Position numbers and translations under genes: made by a program
Shown: positions 35,282 through 46,330 of the stretch, one piece after another
Layout of the letters: every line of letters begins with the position of its first letter
Position numbering within the stretch: the first letter of the stretch is position 1
The notes under the pieces: generated by a model
Database searches by the model: none
What the model was told of the DNA's origin: nothing
Seen by the model: the letters and a program-made list of their open reading frames with translations, nothing else
Assembly: GCA_963662155.1 (NCBI GenBank)
Contig: OY759261.1
Coordinates: 36,709,022-36,773,021, forward strand
Source: Lamellibrachia columna
Lineage: Eukaryota; Annelida; Polychaeta; Sabellida; Siboglinidae
Direction of reading: 5' to 3'
Length of the DNA stretch: 64,000 bases

Positions 35282-35890
35282 GTCTTGAAGTGGCTGACTT
35301 CCAGCGTTCAGCCTGCAAAAACAGACAGCATATATTCAGATACTTGAAAGACATCTGGTAAATATTATTCAGCAATCTTGTTTTGAGGTCATGACATGAG
35401 AATTATGACAATAATTTGTATTGACCGATTATTTCCAAAACCGAAATTTAGATATGGGGTATGCACGAATTGGCCGTCACCCGAGTCAGCTACCAATTAA
35501 AATTATAGTGAACTTAGGGTTAGGTTAGGGTTAATTCATTCCGTTTATTTTTACCCCCACCCTACTATTGCGTTTTGGATGGGGGCTAACTTAGGTGTAG
35601 TAAACAATAAAAAAGTAACGATTTTTACTTTATAGAACTGTACAATTGTCGAAAAACGGCAAGAAGTGTAATACTTATAATTACTTGCCCTGTTACATAT
35701 AAATTAAAGTTCTACATAATACTGTATAAAACAGTACATTTTTTTCATGTGGCAAAACCTAGAGTACATCAGGCATGACTTTTATGACCATTCATGGCAG
35801 GCCAAACGTAAAAAAAATTGAAAGTAACATAACCCTAAATCCAGTCATTTTTATACTGTAAATACTTATGCATTAATTGCACAAATATTC
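35282..35890. other. Spacer with a short TTAGGG-type interstitial tract
   Basis: 35514-35533 reads ttagggttaggttagggtta, two full and one imperfect TTAGGG unit, too short to be a telomere. The rest is anonymous. Confidence 0.55.
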
Positions 35891-36165
35891 AGTAAAATAC
35901 TCTCAACCACTGACACTGGCTAATAGCACAAGTAAAATACTCTCAACCACTGGCACTAGCTAATAGCGCAAGTAAAATACTCTCAACCACTGACACTGGC
36001 TAATAGCGCAAGTAAAATACTCTCAACCACTGGCACTAGCTAATAGCGCAAGTAAAATACTCTCAACCACTGACACTGGCTAATAGCACAAGTAAAATAC
36101 TGGCTAATAGCACAAGTAAAATACTCTCAACCACTGACACTGGCTAATAGCACATGTAAAATACT
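35891..36165. repeat. 40-bp minisatellite with dimeric pattern, ~6.5 copies
   Basis: The unit begins agtaaaatactctcaaccac. Copies alternate between gacactggc and ggcactagc versions, suggesting duplication of an 80-bp dimer. One copy near 36090 has a 16-bp deletion. Confidence 0.92.
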
Positions 36166-36417
36166 AATAATAGAAGAAGAGCCAACACATGGAGGTTTAT
36201 GAAAAAGTAACTTGAAACTGTATTTAAAAAATATAAATATGGAAGTATTGTTTGAAGCATTAAGACTAGGTATGTGCATGCAAATTCATCTAATATGAAC
36301 AAATGTGATTACAATCACACTCAAAATCAAATGCGTGACACTAAAAGTAAAGCAATACAACAACAACAAAAATACAAGATATAGCACTCGGTATTACAAT
36401 TGATTTTGAAAGTAATA
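36166..36417. other. Spacer
   Basis: Nothing recognised. Confidence 0.35.
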
Positions 36418-36578
36418 CAATGGAGTCCCATTTATCCTGCCTTCGATAATCCGGATGTTCCGCTAACCGCACATTTTTGTGTGGGAACCATCTCGACACC
36501 ATGTTAATTGCTCCGTTAATCCGGTTATTCATGTTTCCGGCTCCGCACGCTTTTTTGGAGAACCAACCGGCCGGCTGT
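36418..36578. mobile_element. Pogo/Tigger-like terminal region (solo end)
   Basis: caatggagtcccatttatcc followed by tgccttcgataatccggatg and ttccgctaaccgcaca has the look of Tigger/pogo terminal repeats, which pair a CAGT-GAGTCCC start with ATAATCCGG motifs; this rests on remembered family consensus. The matching right end is not seen. The 34-bp array that follows repeats gattcagataaccggtcgt, a phrase of the same ataaccgg flavour, so the array may have grown from the element. Confidence 0.5.
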
Positions 36579-36842
36579 ACAACACTGTATTCTGATTCAG
36601 ATAACCGGTCGTGTAACACTATTCTGATTCAGATAACCGGTCGTGTAACACTGCATTCTGATTCAGATAACCGGTCGTATAACATTGTATTCTGATTCAG
36701 ATAACTGGTCATGTAACACTGTATTCTGATTCAGATAACTGGTCATGTAACACTGTATTCTGATTCAGATAACCGGTCGTATGACACTGTATTCTGATTC
36801 AGATAACCGGTCGTATAACACTGTATTCTGATCCAGATAACC
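36579..36842. repeat. 34-bp minisatellite, 8 copies
   Basis: The unit core is tattctgattcagataaccg followed by gtcgtataacactg. Variants ccggtcgt and ctggtcat form a block in the middle. The last copy breaks off at about 36842. Confidence 0.92.
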
Positions 36843-36953
36843 TTTTAGATTATTGTTGGGGGACCAAGTACTGGAAACTTTTCAGTCTTTTCTCAAGTGA
36901 CATGAATTAGGTTAATAACAAGTCTGACAGAAAATAAAAATTGAAAGTGCACA
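36843..36953. other. Spacer
   Basis: Anonymous AT-rich DNA. Confidence 0.3.
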
Positions 36954-36961
36954 CATGAAAC

Positions 36962-37708
36962 CAGGGTTGTTTGATTTAAATCATGATTTAAATCACCCCA
37001 AAAAAATTATTGATTTTGTTTTAAATTTTATTAAATTTTTTTTCCCTATTGTTTTAAATCGCTGATTTATATGAATTTAACACAAATAATTGTTTACAAG
37101 CATCGAGATCAACAAAGTTTTGTATGTTTTTTAATACAAAAGCACAATGTGTGCATACTTGTGTTGTTGTATTGTCATCAGATAGCCTGATAGTCAAATA
37201 TTTTATGACATTGTATATGTTTGAGCTATTCCCTTTCTGAATGTAGTGAATCAAGAGGAAGTATCTTTTCAAGTCAGAAGCCCTGAGTTAAAGTCCACTT
37301 AGAGCTTGTGCTAGTTGTTACCAATTCAGTATGTTAACTCAAGTGAGACAGTCTTGGTGACAATTGTGTAATACTGTACCAGTTTGCAGTTTGGTAGGAG
37401 ACCCTTAGAGGACACAGGGCCCTGGACAGGTGCCAATCCACCCTTTAAGCAAATAATAATTAGCACTGCTACAGCCACAGACACACAGCATGCTTTCCTT
37501 TCCAAGACAGATTATGCAACTACAGGTGGTGAGGCCTGGTGGACATTGCCTAATGTCTTTATATAATAAAAAATCATGTACCCTCTGTTAAGACAAGTAC
37601 CCAAATCGATTTGAATAGAACATGTTTGAAAGAGTTTATAAATATAAACATCTATATAAATGTCTATTCCAGATAAAATAAAAAAATCATGATTTTTTTT
37701 CAACCCTG
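36962..37708. mobile_element. hAT-type non-autonomous element, copy 1, with 8-bp TSD
   Basis: The element starts cagggttgtttgatttaaat and ends catgattttttttcaaccctg. The terminal 8 bp are inverted (cagggttg and caaccctg). It is flanked on both sides by the perfect 8-bp direct repeat catgaaac (36954-36961 and 37709-37716). CAGGG termini and an 8-bp duplication are the hAT signature. The interior contains gatttaaatc motifs and a segment (37054-37250) shared with the copy at 50508-50921. In that segment a minus-strand stretch NVIKYLTIRLS...TQVC.HCAFVLKN is recognisable in both copies but has no identified domain. Confidence 0.9.
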
Positions 37709-37716
37709 CATGAAAC

Positions 37717-38246
37717 TATTTAGGTATGAGCGAAGTAATGAAAAATGGAACAGTTGTGTAAAAATTAGGAGGTAATAATTTTTTTTCCTAAAATAATTTC
37801 TTTCCCATATAATGTTATAGTATGGGGTTGAAAGTGTACCAAGGTGATAAGTAGAAGATAACTTACTGCCTGGTTTTTATTATATAGGATGATAAAATAG
37901 ACCATTAAAATTTTTTGTGTCGCGTCTCGCACCTATAAATCTGTGTATCCTGCAAAAGTTTCCACAATGATAATTCTTTCTTTTATTTTTAGAGGTGTAT
38001 TATGATGACCAGTGGTGATAAGACAAAAATAGAAATGTTAGGTTTTCTATTGAAACTATCGAATGGTAGTGCTGACAGTGCAAAAATTTTGTCTTTTTTG
38101 AAAATCTAGTTGGAAAAGTTCAACTCAACATAATGTTTTTGGATAAATTAATTGTTTGGTTATGTCCTACACCTCACACCTAACTCAGCATACCTCTCAT
38201 GGGGCTCTTATTTTCATAGATTCCATTCTACAGGACAAAAATCCCT
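37717..38246. other. AT-rich spacer
   Basis: No feature supported. Confidence 0.35.
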
Positions 38247-38394
38247 GTGTGACAGACGTGACATAAACGACAAGGTTAATCAAATTAATCTTTATTTTCA
38301 AACTGTCTCTATACTTGGTTGGGCTGTTGGTTTATATGATTCAAATCACTTTTTCAGAAAATATTATGAAGAAGATTACCTTGATTAACACAGT

Positions 38395-39600
38395 AATACC
38401 TGGAAATCTGACTACATGTAAATTGGTATCGGTACCAATCTTTTCATGATGGCATTCAAAGCAGCTATCTTCCTTTCAACATTTGTGTGCTTGGGACAGG
38501 TGCACTGAATACGATCACTGAACCTTGAGATCCTCACATTTGGCGGAGGAAATTTCTTGAATGTTGTGAATTTGTAAGGGAAGGCTGGATTTTCATCTCA
38601 CAAGATTTTGTATGCATCTTCAACTGTCATGCTCAGAAGATACTTTGGCTTGTGTTGTTTGAAAGCAACTGACACTGTTTTCCCTGGTACAGCTCTGCTT
38701 ATGCCTTCTCTGAAAAAGAAATCCTAGATTCGATTCATCCATAGTGGGGAAACCCTGCCTTTTCTAAATTTGGCAGTCCCAGCTAGCATGCTAATATCCC
38801 TGTACACTTTACATTTAGAAACAGCCAGTGTCTTAGCCATTTTTTTAGATTTTCTTTTGATCCTGAGGGCATGATTTGATGATATTTTTCTGCCAACATC
38901 CCTGTCCATGACCATCCCTTTAAATTCTGGCATTAAACTATGTTTGGTTGATGCACGTGTTTTAACCATAATCCCACATTTCTCGTATGCTTTTCTGGAG
39001 GTAGGTGTAGCAGAGAGGATTATAGACTGAAGTGCTTCTGCTGTGTGCTCTGTGTTGTGGCATCCTTTCAAGTAGTTTTCTACAGTAGTAATATCTGAGC
39101 TGTCTGCTCGTGGTATTTAGTGCTTGGGGACCTTCCTTCAGCTGCATCTTCTGACATTATCCCATCATCTTCATCACCAACAGTGTCTTCTTCTGCCATG
39201 CTTTGCTTTACCATCCCTTTTTTTCTAACATGATCTTTTTCCTTTAATCTATGATTTTTTGACACATCAATTGTTTTCTACTACACTGTATAGGCCTTCA
39301 TCTGCTTCTCATATTCTCTTCTTTCAGCAGGTGTCATCAGTTTCACTTGTTTCTTTACTCTTCTTGGTCTGACTGTCTCAGTCTCTCAACTCCTTGATGT
39401 TTCCTCTTTTCCCTCTCTGTCATAGTTAGCCGCTTAGCATCCCAGTTCTTTTGCTGTGGTATGGCATCCTTCTTTAGAATTTCCTCAAGTTTTTCTGAAT
39501 TCTCTTTTAACTTCTCTCTCTGTTTCCTTTGGCGCTCTCTTGCCTTCAGCTTTTTCACTTCTACTGGATCATGATGATCCATTTTGCTGTAAAAAATAAA
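38395..39600 (-). pseudogene. Decayed basic, cysteine-containing protein of a repetitive family
   Basis: Minus-strand coding remnant in several frames. In order: MDHHDPVEVKKLKARERQRK with a lysine/arginine-rich coiled coil (39582-39355); RVKKQVKLMTPAERREYEKQ then MKAYTV (about 39370-39290, other frame); an acidic stretch EEDTVGDEDDGIMSEDAAEG (39265-39080); SATPTSRKAYEKCGI and a basic region (39071-38724); then FFFREGISRAVPGKT (about 38675-38725), MTVEDAYKIL-DENPAFPYKF and CTCPKHTNVERKIAALNAIM (about 38450-38505). I recall an unnamed protein family, repeated in many invertebrate genomes, with this succession (PAERREYE..., TPRSK..., VPGK..., ...C.C..H.N) but do not know its function. Stops and frameshifts show it is not intact. 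A related copy is at 44850-46330. Confidence 0.6.
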
Positions 39601-40388
39601 GTAATTTCAGAACAACAAATTTTTGTGTGTTGGGTATTCAAATATCTTTGCTACTTTGCATCATAATCATAAATGATAATTTTACAACAATGATATTCAC
39701 TTCCTAATATCACCAGCTCAATCATAATATGATATCCTAATTTTTTATTTAAAAAACTTCTTATCACTAGGCATTTTGCTTAAGTTTTAGGCAAGCCCAA
39801 ACATTTAACAACACATAAGGTTTTCTCTTTGAAAACAAAAACATTGTATTGTTCGATAACAAAGTTACATTTATCTAAATGGAACTGATGGCACTTCTCC
39901 TTTGAGCCAAATTAATAATAGGGGATGGTATCATGACACTTCAAAAGCAGTCCAAAATGTGTTCATTTAGAACTTCTAATACCAAAAACAGATGCATATA
40001 ATTATGTTATACACATGGTGTGGACAGCAAAATCAGATGTACTCATTTAGTTAGTTGAGGGAGCTAATATTCTGTTCATGCTTCTCCACAAAAAATGCCA
40101 GGCAAAATAGACATATTTCTTTCATTTGTATGAATTTACTTGATAATCATATGTAATACCTGTGACTTTTTGAACAATTTACACCCTTAGATCAGATGAT
40201 TTCAGTACAGACACCCGAAAGGCTTGAGTCAACATGTGCAAAGAAAATGGTGAACAGCTAAGCTTAGAGCTGTTTCCTCAACTGATTTAGCCTCAAATCC
40301 AGTTCATTGGTGTCCAAATATGTAGTGTGTGAATAGTTTATGTAACATAACAATTTATTTCAGTTAGATCTGGTAAGGATCAAAATAA
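39601..40388. other. Upstream part of the candidate TIR element
   Basis: AT-rich, no coding motif. Lies upstream of the minus-strand gene remnant, so it would hold its promoter if the element model is right. Confidence 0.3.
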
Positions 40389-41304
40389 TGGATACTCTTG
40401 AGTGAATAAACGTCCCTATACGCGTATTTATTTGATGAAAAATGCCACCCTATACGCACCTTATTTGGCACTATACTATTATTAAATTTTTATATTTGTG
40501 CCAGCCTATATTCTCTGATAATTGTGGCAAATTATGCAGGGTACAATTTTTAGGAGAGCAATCGTTCTCACTCCCTATTGCTAGCGCTAATCAATCATCC
40601 ACCGCTTGCGATAAAATTACTTGCTCCCAATTGGAGCTGCATGTGGCTCCCTCTGACGGCTAAGTTATCATCCTTTCGAATGACAGTCATGAATTTAGCG
40701 GGATCCCGTGCTTCTGAGGATCCTAGATTTTGATCCCGAAGCGTTAGACCGTTAAATTTCCATAATTAGATGAATCGGTCAGAATCCTTAGCTCTCTGGA
40801 GCTCGACATGGTATATTATTAGTTAAAACGCCATTGTCACCGCGTAAACCGACCGTACATGGACGCCGTGTGCAGCGCCTCAAACCGGTTGTAACCGGCT
40901 GGCGGCGGTTTCCTCTGGCCCTGAAACGGGCTTGCAATTCAATAAAACTGTAATGTCCAAAACGGAAAATTCCCCGGTTTTCCGCAGATATAAAATGCGG
41001 TTACTATATCTGCTGTGACACGAATACGCACAAAGTTTATGCATATTCAGCAGAAAAAAACAAAAATACACGGTAATCCACATAGTTTTCTAAGGACGCC
41101 TTGGCTTCACGTCAAGTAAAAAATTGCTTCGGTGCTAAAAAAGACAAATATACTAGTGACTTTTTTGCACTGTACTATTATTTGTTCTGAACAATTTGCC
41201 CCCCTATACTGTTATTCGGCACTATACTATTATTAAATTTGACCGATTTGCCACCCTATACTTTTATTTGGCCTATACGTTTATTTGGCGCTCAAGAGTA
41301 TCCA
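40389..41304. mobile_element. MITE family A/B, copy A (~915 bp)
   Basis: The ends are ggatactcttgag and ctcaagagtatcc, short perfect inverted repeats. Just inside both ends lie direct, not inverted, subterminal repeats of the type ccaccctatac-ttatttggcactatactattattaaat (about 40445-40490 and 41205-41280). The interior holds conserved blocks (cttcgggatc region, gcgcctcaaaccggttgtaa, gacatggtatattattag) that reappear inverted at 54219-54910. Non-coding. Flanks share caaaat on both sides but not a clean duplication. Confidence 0.75.
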
Positions 41305-42080
41305 AAATGCTAAACACTGTGTTGGTCAATGCTGATCATGGGTGTGATATCCATCCTCTCCTCAATCACATGACAAAGTTAAACAATTTCAATTGAGGAA
41401 GCGCCTTTAAGATATCTAAATATTTGGGGTTTGTTTTTTGTTTTAAATGGGTAATTACCCTAATCTGTAATACCATCTGCACAATAAAGTAACATTAACA
41501 AAACAGCTGTACACTACAGCCAACTATGAGTAGATTGCCAGCCAATTGTTGGCAAAATAATGATGTTTGGGACAATACAATAGTGGAAATTTTACAAAAG
41601 TAGGCATATGTTAGTATCATGTAATATTACATGGCTCATGTAGTTTTACTTTGTTTTAGTGTAATTTCAACCAAGAAACAGATGGTTTATAACAGTTTAG
41701 TTTACTCACAGGTGACATCATCGTGCTCAAAAAGCATCTCATCTGCAACAATCCAATCTTACCATTTGAAAGTATACTGGCCTAGTAACTGTTCTAATTT
41801 AGAATTTTTCATACCAAAATATCTGGACATATGCCATTTATTGTATAGCTGCAAAAAAAATTATTTACTACAGCAAATTGAGCATTCTAGTACTTACGTC
41901 GCTTATGTCGCATCTGTCACTGTGTGATATTTCGAGGGACGGAATTGAAAAATCCTTTGCTACTTCATAACACCAACTCACTGATTAATGATTTCGTATC
42001 TATGAACTGCAAATGGTTCAAGCTGTGCATAGCATTTTTTTTATATATTTTTCTCCCTCTTACTTTTCTGGGAAAATAGG
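41305..42080. other. Spacer between candidate element ends
   Basis: AT-rich, with frames of 60-98 codons (41631-41927) lacking motifs. Contains the right candidate TIR at 41898-41920. Confidence 0.3.
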
Positions 42081-43521
42081 GTGTGACAGACGCGACATAA
42101 GGGGACGGAATTTTTTTCACAGTTTTCCACTAAAAAATTTTATGACTTACAGTGTTCAATTTTCTTTTTTTAATGTTAATTTAGCCACTTACCTTTGTCT
42201 TAGATTTTCAGATCTTGATACAGCTACCGCCCAAAACTGCTGTCTCTTGAAAAACAATGCCAGGTTCCCACCACAATAACTCAGCAATGGGTGGGAGTAT
42301 ACAGTTAATTTTTTCACCTAAATATACCTTCGGGTATATATTCAACACAAAAATATAAAAGGAGGCATCCATACCTTCGTGTAATTTTTATTTTTATACA
42401 TGAAATGCCATCATCAAAAGTTTTTACATTTTTATGCAAAAATACCCCCATTTTTAGGCCCTCGTATAACTGTAGAAGAGGCAAATCTTGATGACACTTG
42501 CCAAAGTTGTCTGCTGAAAGATAAGACCATTTTTTATCCCTAACATAAATTAAAAGTGGAATATTAATCTAAACAGCCAAACAGCAAAGCTCATTAGTTT
42601 AGAAAATCAAAGTGTTCCATTTTCCGTGACTTTGCTCGTATACATGTAGACTGTGACAGAACAGTAAATTAAACTATGTTGACAATATATACCAGAGATA
42701 CAATTTATTTTCCGAATTCAACTTAACATTGTATGTACTTCAATATTACTCCCGCTGATACTTAATGACCAGTTTTCACTTATTATGTTTGTTTGTTTTA
42801 TTTTTAAAATTTGGATTCAGTACATGTTCTGGCTTTGTTTTCTTTGTAGTTCTCAAAGTTACTTTTTCTAACACCACTAAGTTGTACTAATTCAAAAACT
42901 GTGATCAAAGCAAGACAGGGGTGTGAACCTCTTCAAGAATGACCGTGTTATTGCTTTAAATCACAGTCTGTTGACTAAACTACTAACGCTTTACAGGAAA
43001 CTGGTATAACCAGGGCGCATCTGCCCTATTAAACTGGTGAACACATATAATACTGTTTTTTTTGCTTAAATTATAAATCCAAATGAATGCTCTCACACTA
43101 GTTTAAGGGCACGCTTAACGGTTAATCTCTTTTTGACAGCTTCTTGACATATCCCAAGAAAACTAAATTAAAAAAAATAAAAACTGCTATGTGCATCTTA
43201 AGAGGGAATCTGTCATAGAATTCATATATATACCATTCATAGTTCTATAAGTCTTGTGGTTCTAGAGTTAAGGCCAACAAGTTTGAAAATGTGTTTTCAT
43301 ATTTTGACATCTCAAGAACCACAAGACGTATTGAACTGAAAATGCAATATTTGAATTCTTTAGAATCTGTACAACGGGTTCATCCAGGATAAAAATTTTG
43401 CCAGTCCAAAATGTTTTTAGAATGTAACAAAATGCGTGTGCACGCTCGATTGCGCGCTCGGTCGCACGATAAAAAATGTAAGTATAAAATATATATATAT
43501 AATCATGCTATAACAATACAA
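42081..43521. other. Left end of a second candidate element and AT-rich DNA
   Basis: Begins with gtgtgacagacgcgacataa, matching the terminus at 38247. An imperfect inverted repeat tcttgtggttct (about 43252) and agaaccacaaga (about 43315) is present. No coding sequence recognised. Confidence 0.35.

Positions 43522-43581
<60 letters not shown>
43522..43581. repeat. (TG)n(TA)n microsatellite
   Basis: Five TG steps and then about 25 TA steps. Confidence 0.97.
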
Positions 43582-43585
<4 letters not shown>

Positions 43586-43862
43586 CTTACACAATCATTT
43601 TAACTAAGTCTTAAAAGACAGGGGTAACTATCAATACCTGTACATATTGTGTGCATCATAAATAATAATAATTCAAAATAACAACTGACAAACAAAGATA
43701 CACATCATAGCTTTGCTAATTATCATCATAAAAGTATGAATGAAGTATCATTTTGTTTGTTGCTAAGATCATATTTTCTACAATAGAATGATAATAACTA
43801 CAACACATTATTTAATCATGGGAGCATTACTATCTGAAATTTAATTTCATCACAACTGAAAG

Positions 43863-44245
43863 CAAAGATAGACCAACTTCACCCTGCTACTATACAATTT
43901 TTGAGTGGTTGAATGTCCCCTACATCCAGTGGTGAAAATGTAGCTAAAGATGTAAGCTATACAGTAAAGTAAACCTGAAACAAATATGTTGAACAGTTTT
44001 GTTTCCATCACGTTTTATGTAGAACCATGTCAAACGTTGATGATTTTTAAAATGAGTATCAAAACAGAGAGCAAAAAATAAATATATTTCACCCTGCTAC
44101 TAGATAATTAATGAGTGGCTGAATGTCCCTATACCCAGTGAGACTAATGTAGCGATATGTGTAAGCTTTAACATAAAGTAAACCTGAATCAAATATGTTG
44201 AGCAGTATTTGTGTTATGATGTTTTATGTAGAAACATGTAAAATC
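43863..44245. repeat. ~193-bp tandem duplication, 2 copies
   Basis: Shared landmarks in order: caccctgctactata/caccctgctactaga, gagtgg-tgaatgtccc, agtaaacctgaa-caaatatg, ttgtgtt-tgatgttttatg and agaa-catgt. The copies are clearly diverged. Confidence 0.8.
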
Positions 44246-44849
44246 GTTAAATTCTGTTTGTTTTGGGTTTCCCCACACATATCAAAGATGTTGTGTGGCA
44301 GGTGGATACAATGTAATTACTGGCGGGCGGGCGGGCGCGCGGCCGGCTTCCAAGAAAATTATATTGGCTTGACCTATTTCTCACAGTCTGAATTTGCCAG
44401 TCAACTGAATTTACCACTTGTTGTAGTTAGCATTGCGTTGGATAATAATGTCAGATTATAAAAACGACATGGACGGGCTAGCCCGTCCAACCCGTCCAAG
44501 ATAAATCTTTACCCGTCCAAAAACGCACTTTACGCATTTTACCCGTCCAAAAGACTCATGCGTTATATTTCCAAGCATTCAATTTAAAAATCAACTAGAA
44601 GAAGGCTTGGATCAACTAGATCACGTTGTCTTATCACCTCAACAAATCATCACAAATCACTTTGGATATATCACCTTGTTACTACGTCACAAAACTAAAA
44701 CATATTTCCTCATGGTTGAGACATTACTACTGGTGCCCAGCTGATGAATGTATCTTTACGTTTACTCTTTCATGCAGGAGGTCCTGTCCACTAGCTGCTT
44801 CCTAACTAATAAACTAACACAAAAATGGATCGAAACAGTTGTGGATCGA
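44246..44849. other. Spacer with 18-bp perfect palindrome and CCCGTCC motifs
   Basis: 44471-44488 ggacgggctagcccgtcc is a perfect palindrome, followed by three further acccgtccaa motifs by 44560. A G/C-rich patch (gggcgggcgggcgcgcggcc) lies at about 44325-44343. No gene. Confidence 0.6.
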
Positions 44850-44964
44850 AACTCTTACATTATGTTCCCTACATTTGAAATTGTAGTGATAATGCCCTAT
44901 TCCAAGCGTGTTGGTTTCGCTTTGATCCCAGATTTTCTGAAAGCTTTCTGTTTCCTTGGCGAGG

Positions 44965-45211
44965 CATTGTGTGTTACATACAGTGTTGTAGTTACATTGT
45001 GTATTACATCCAGTGTTGTGGTTACATTGTGTATTGCATCCAGTGTTGTGGTTACATTGTGTATTACATCCAGTGTTGTGGTTACATTGTGTATTACATC
45101 CAGTGTTGTGGTTACATTGTGTATTACATCCAGTGTTGTGGTTACATTGTGTATTACATCCAGTGTTGTGGTTACATTGTGTATTACATCCAGTGTTGTG
45201 GTTACATTGTG
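44965..45211. repeat. 30-bp minisatellite inside the coding remnant, 8 copies
   Basis: The unit is cattgtgtattacatccagt followed by gttgtggtta, 10 codons (minus strand: HNVTTTLDVI). All six frames stay open or nearly so, which produces several overlapping frames of 80-190 codons that are not independent genes. Confidence 0.95.
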
Positions 45212-45240
45212 GGCTCGTATCTTTGAAAAAGCCTTCCGGG

Positions 45241-45562
45241 CACGCTCAAGGGCCTTAGCTTTTACAATTGGTGATCGCATGTCTAGCACGCTCAAGGGCC
45301 TTGGCTTTTCCAATTGGTGATCGCATGTCTAGCACGCGCAAGGGCCTTGGCTTTTACAATTGGTGATCGCATGTCTAGCACGCGCAAGGGCCTTGGCTTT
45401 TGCAATTGGTGATCGCATGTCTAGCATGCTCAAGGGCCTTGGCTTTTACAATTGGTGATCACATGTCTAGCATGCTCAAGGGCCTTGGCTTTTACAATTG
45501 GTGATCACATGTCTAGCACGCTCAAGGGCCTTGGCTTTTACAATTGGTTACCACATGTCTAG
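45241..45562. repeat. 46-bp minisatellite inside the coding remnant, 7 copies
   Basis: Starts at 45241, 45287, 45333, 45379, 45425, 45471 and 45517; core cacgctcaagggccttggct followed by tttacaattggtgatcgc. On the minus strand the first copy encodes the KAKALERAR piece of the host coding sequence, so the unit is derived from it. 46 is not a multiple of 3, so expansion destroyed the frame. Confidence 0.95.
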
Positions 45563-46330
45563 CATGTCTTCATCTGTAAGTTCCCTGTTCCTTTCTTGCA
45601 TTTGTTGGTTCGTGATAAGTAGGTCTTGGTTTTTATTCATTCATTCTATCTCCTTAGCCTTCAACTGTTCGTCCATCTTCTTCAGCTTTTCCTCTGTTTC
45701 TCGTAATTTCTTGTCTTCTTCTTGTAAAGCTGTACTTCTTTCCTTGGCTTTATTTTCAGCAGACAATTCACGTCTTCTTGCTAGAATGGCCTGTTTCTTT
45801 TCCTCTGTTTGACTAGCACACTGACGTTCTTTTTTCAGTCGTTCCTTCTGTTCATATTGATTCCTTGTCAGATGTTTCTTAGGCTTTTTCTTTAGCTTCT
45901 GTCCTTTTCCTGTCATTCATTGTTTCATCCTCTTATTGCAACCAGCTTTGTATCTTTTCTTCTGATCAGCCCACATTTCTGCTGCTTCTCTCTCTTTTTC
46001 AGTTAGGTTTCTCTTTTTCAGGTTATTTTTAGCCAGTGACATATTCAGTCTGCACAGTCTGCTGTAAATGACTTCCTCATCTTTGATTTCTGCTGGACCT
46101 TCTTCTTTCTTTCAATTTCTCCATGCTTGGGTCTTGGACATTTTCTTTGATGGGACAGAACTTGGTTTCTCTGTTGGGACAGGACTTTTTTGTGTCGTGT
46201 ACTTCTCCGCTTTGGATTCTCCATAAAATCTCTTGTTCAGTCCTTCTAGACTGTGGCCGTCTACAACTTTTCTTGCTGGTAGATGCACCTGCAGCATCTT
46301 CTGAAAGACGCAGTCTTATTTTATGTGGCC

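Larger units (their letters stand above)
38247..41920. mobile_element. Candidate TIR element carrying the basic/cysteine gene
   Basis: gtgtgacagacgtgacataa at 38247-38266, continuing acgac, is mirrored at 41898-41920, which in reverse complement reads gtgacagatgcgacataagc then gac. A third, near-identical terminus (gtgtgacagacgcgacataa) is at 42081-42100 in the left orientation. The left and third copies point the same way and the second points back, as expected for the two ends of one ~3.7-kb element plus one end of a second. The coding remnant at 38395-39600 and a nested MITE at 40389-41304 lie inside. I found no target-site duplication, and the superfamily is unknown. Confidence 0.45.
44850..46330 (-). 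pseudogene. Second decayed basic/coiled-coil protein of the same repetitive family
   Basis: Minus-strand remnants read MSKTQAWRN then KKEEGPAEIKDEEVIYSRL, LNMSLAKNNLKKRNLTEKER and DQKKRYKAGCNKRMK (46150-45925). MTGKGQKLKKKPKKHLTRNQ and a long Lys/Glu coiled coil follow (45916-45641), then ALERARKAFSKIRA (about 45225-45260) and HNASPRKQKAFRKSGIKAKP (about 44900-44970). The SPRKQKAFRKSGI phrase aligns with TPTSRKAYEKCGI of the 38.4-39.6-kb copy, which is why I group them. Two minisatellites (30-bp and 46-bp units) are inserted in this coding region and the chain is broken by stops. The function of the family is unknown to me. Confidence 0.5.

Noticed and set aside
35511..35540. Telomere or chromosome end
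   Set aside because: Only about 20 bp of TTAGGG-like sequence, with ordinary repeats continuing on both sides.
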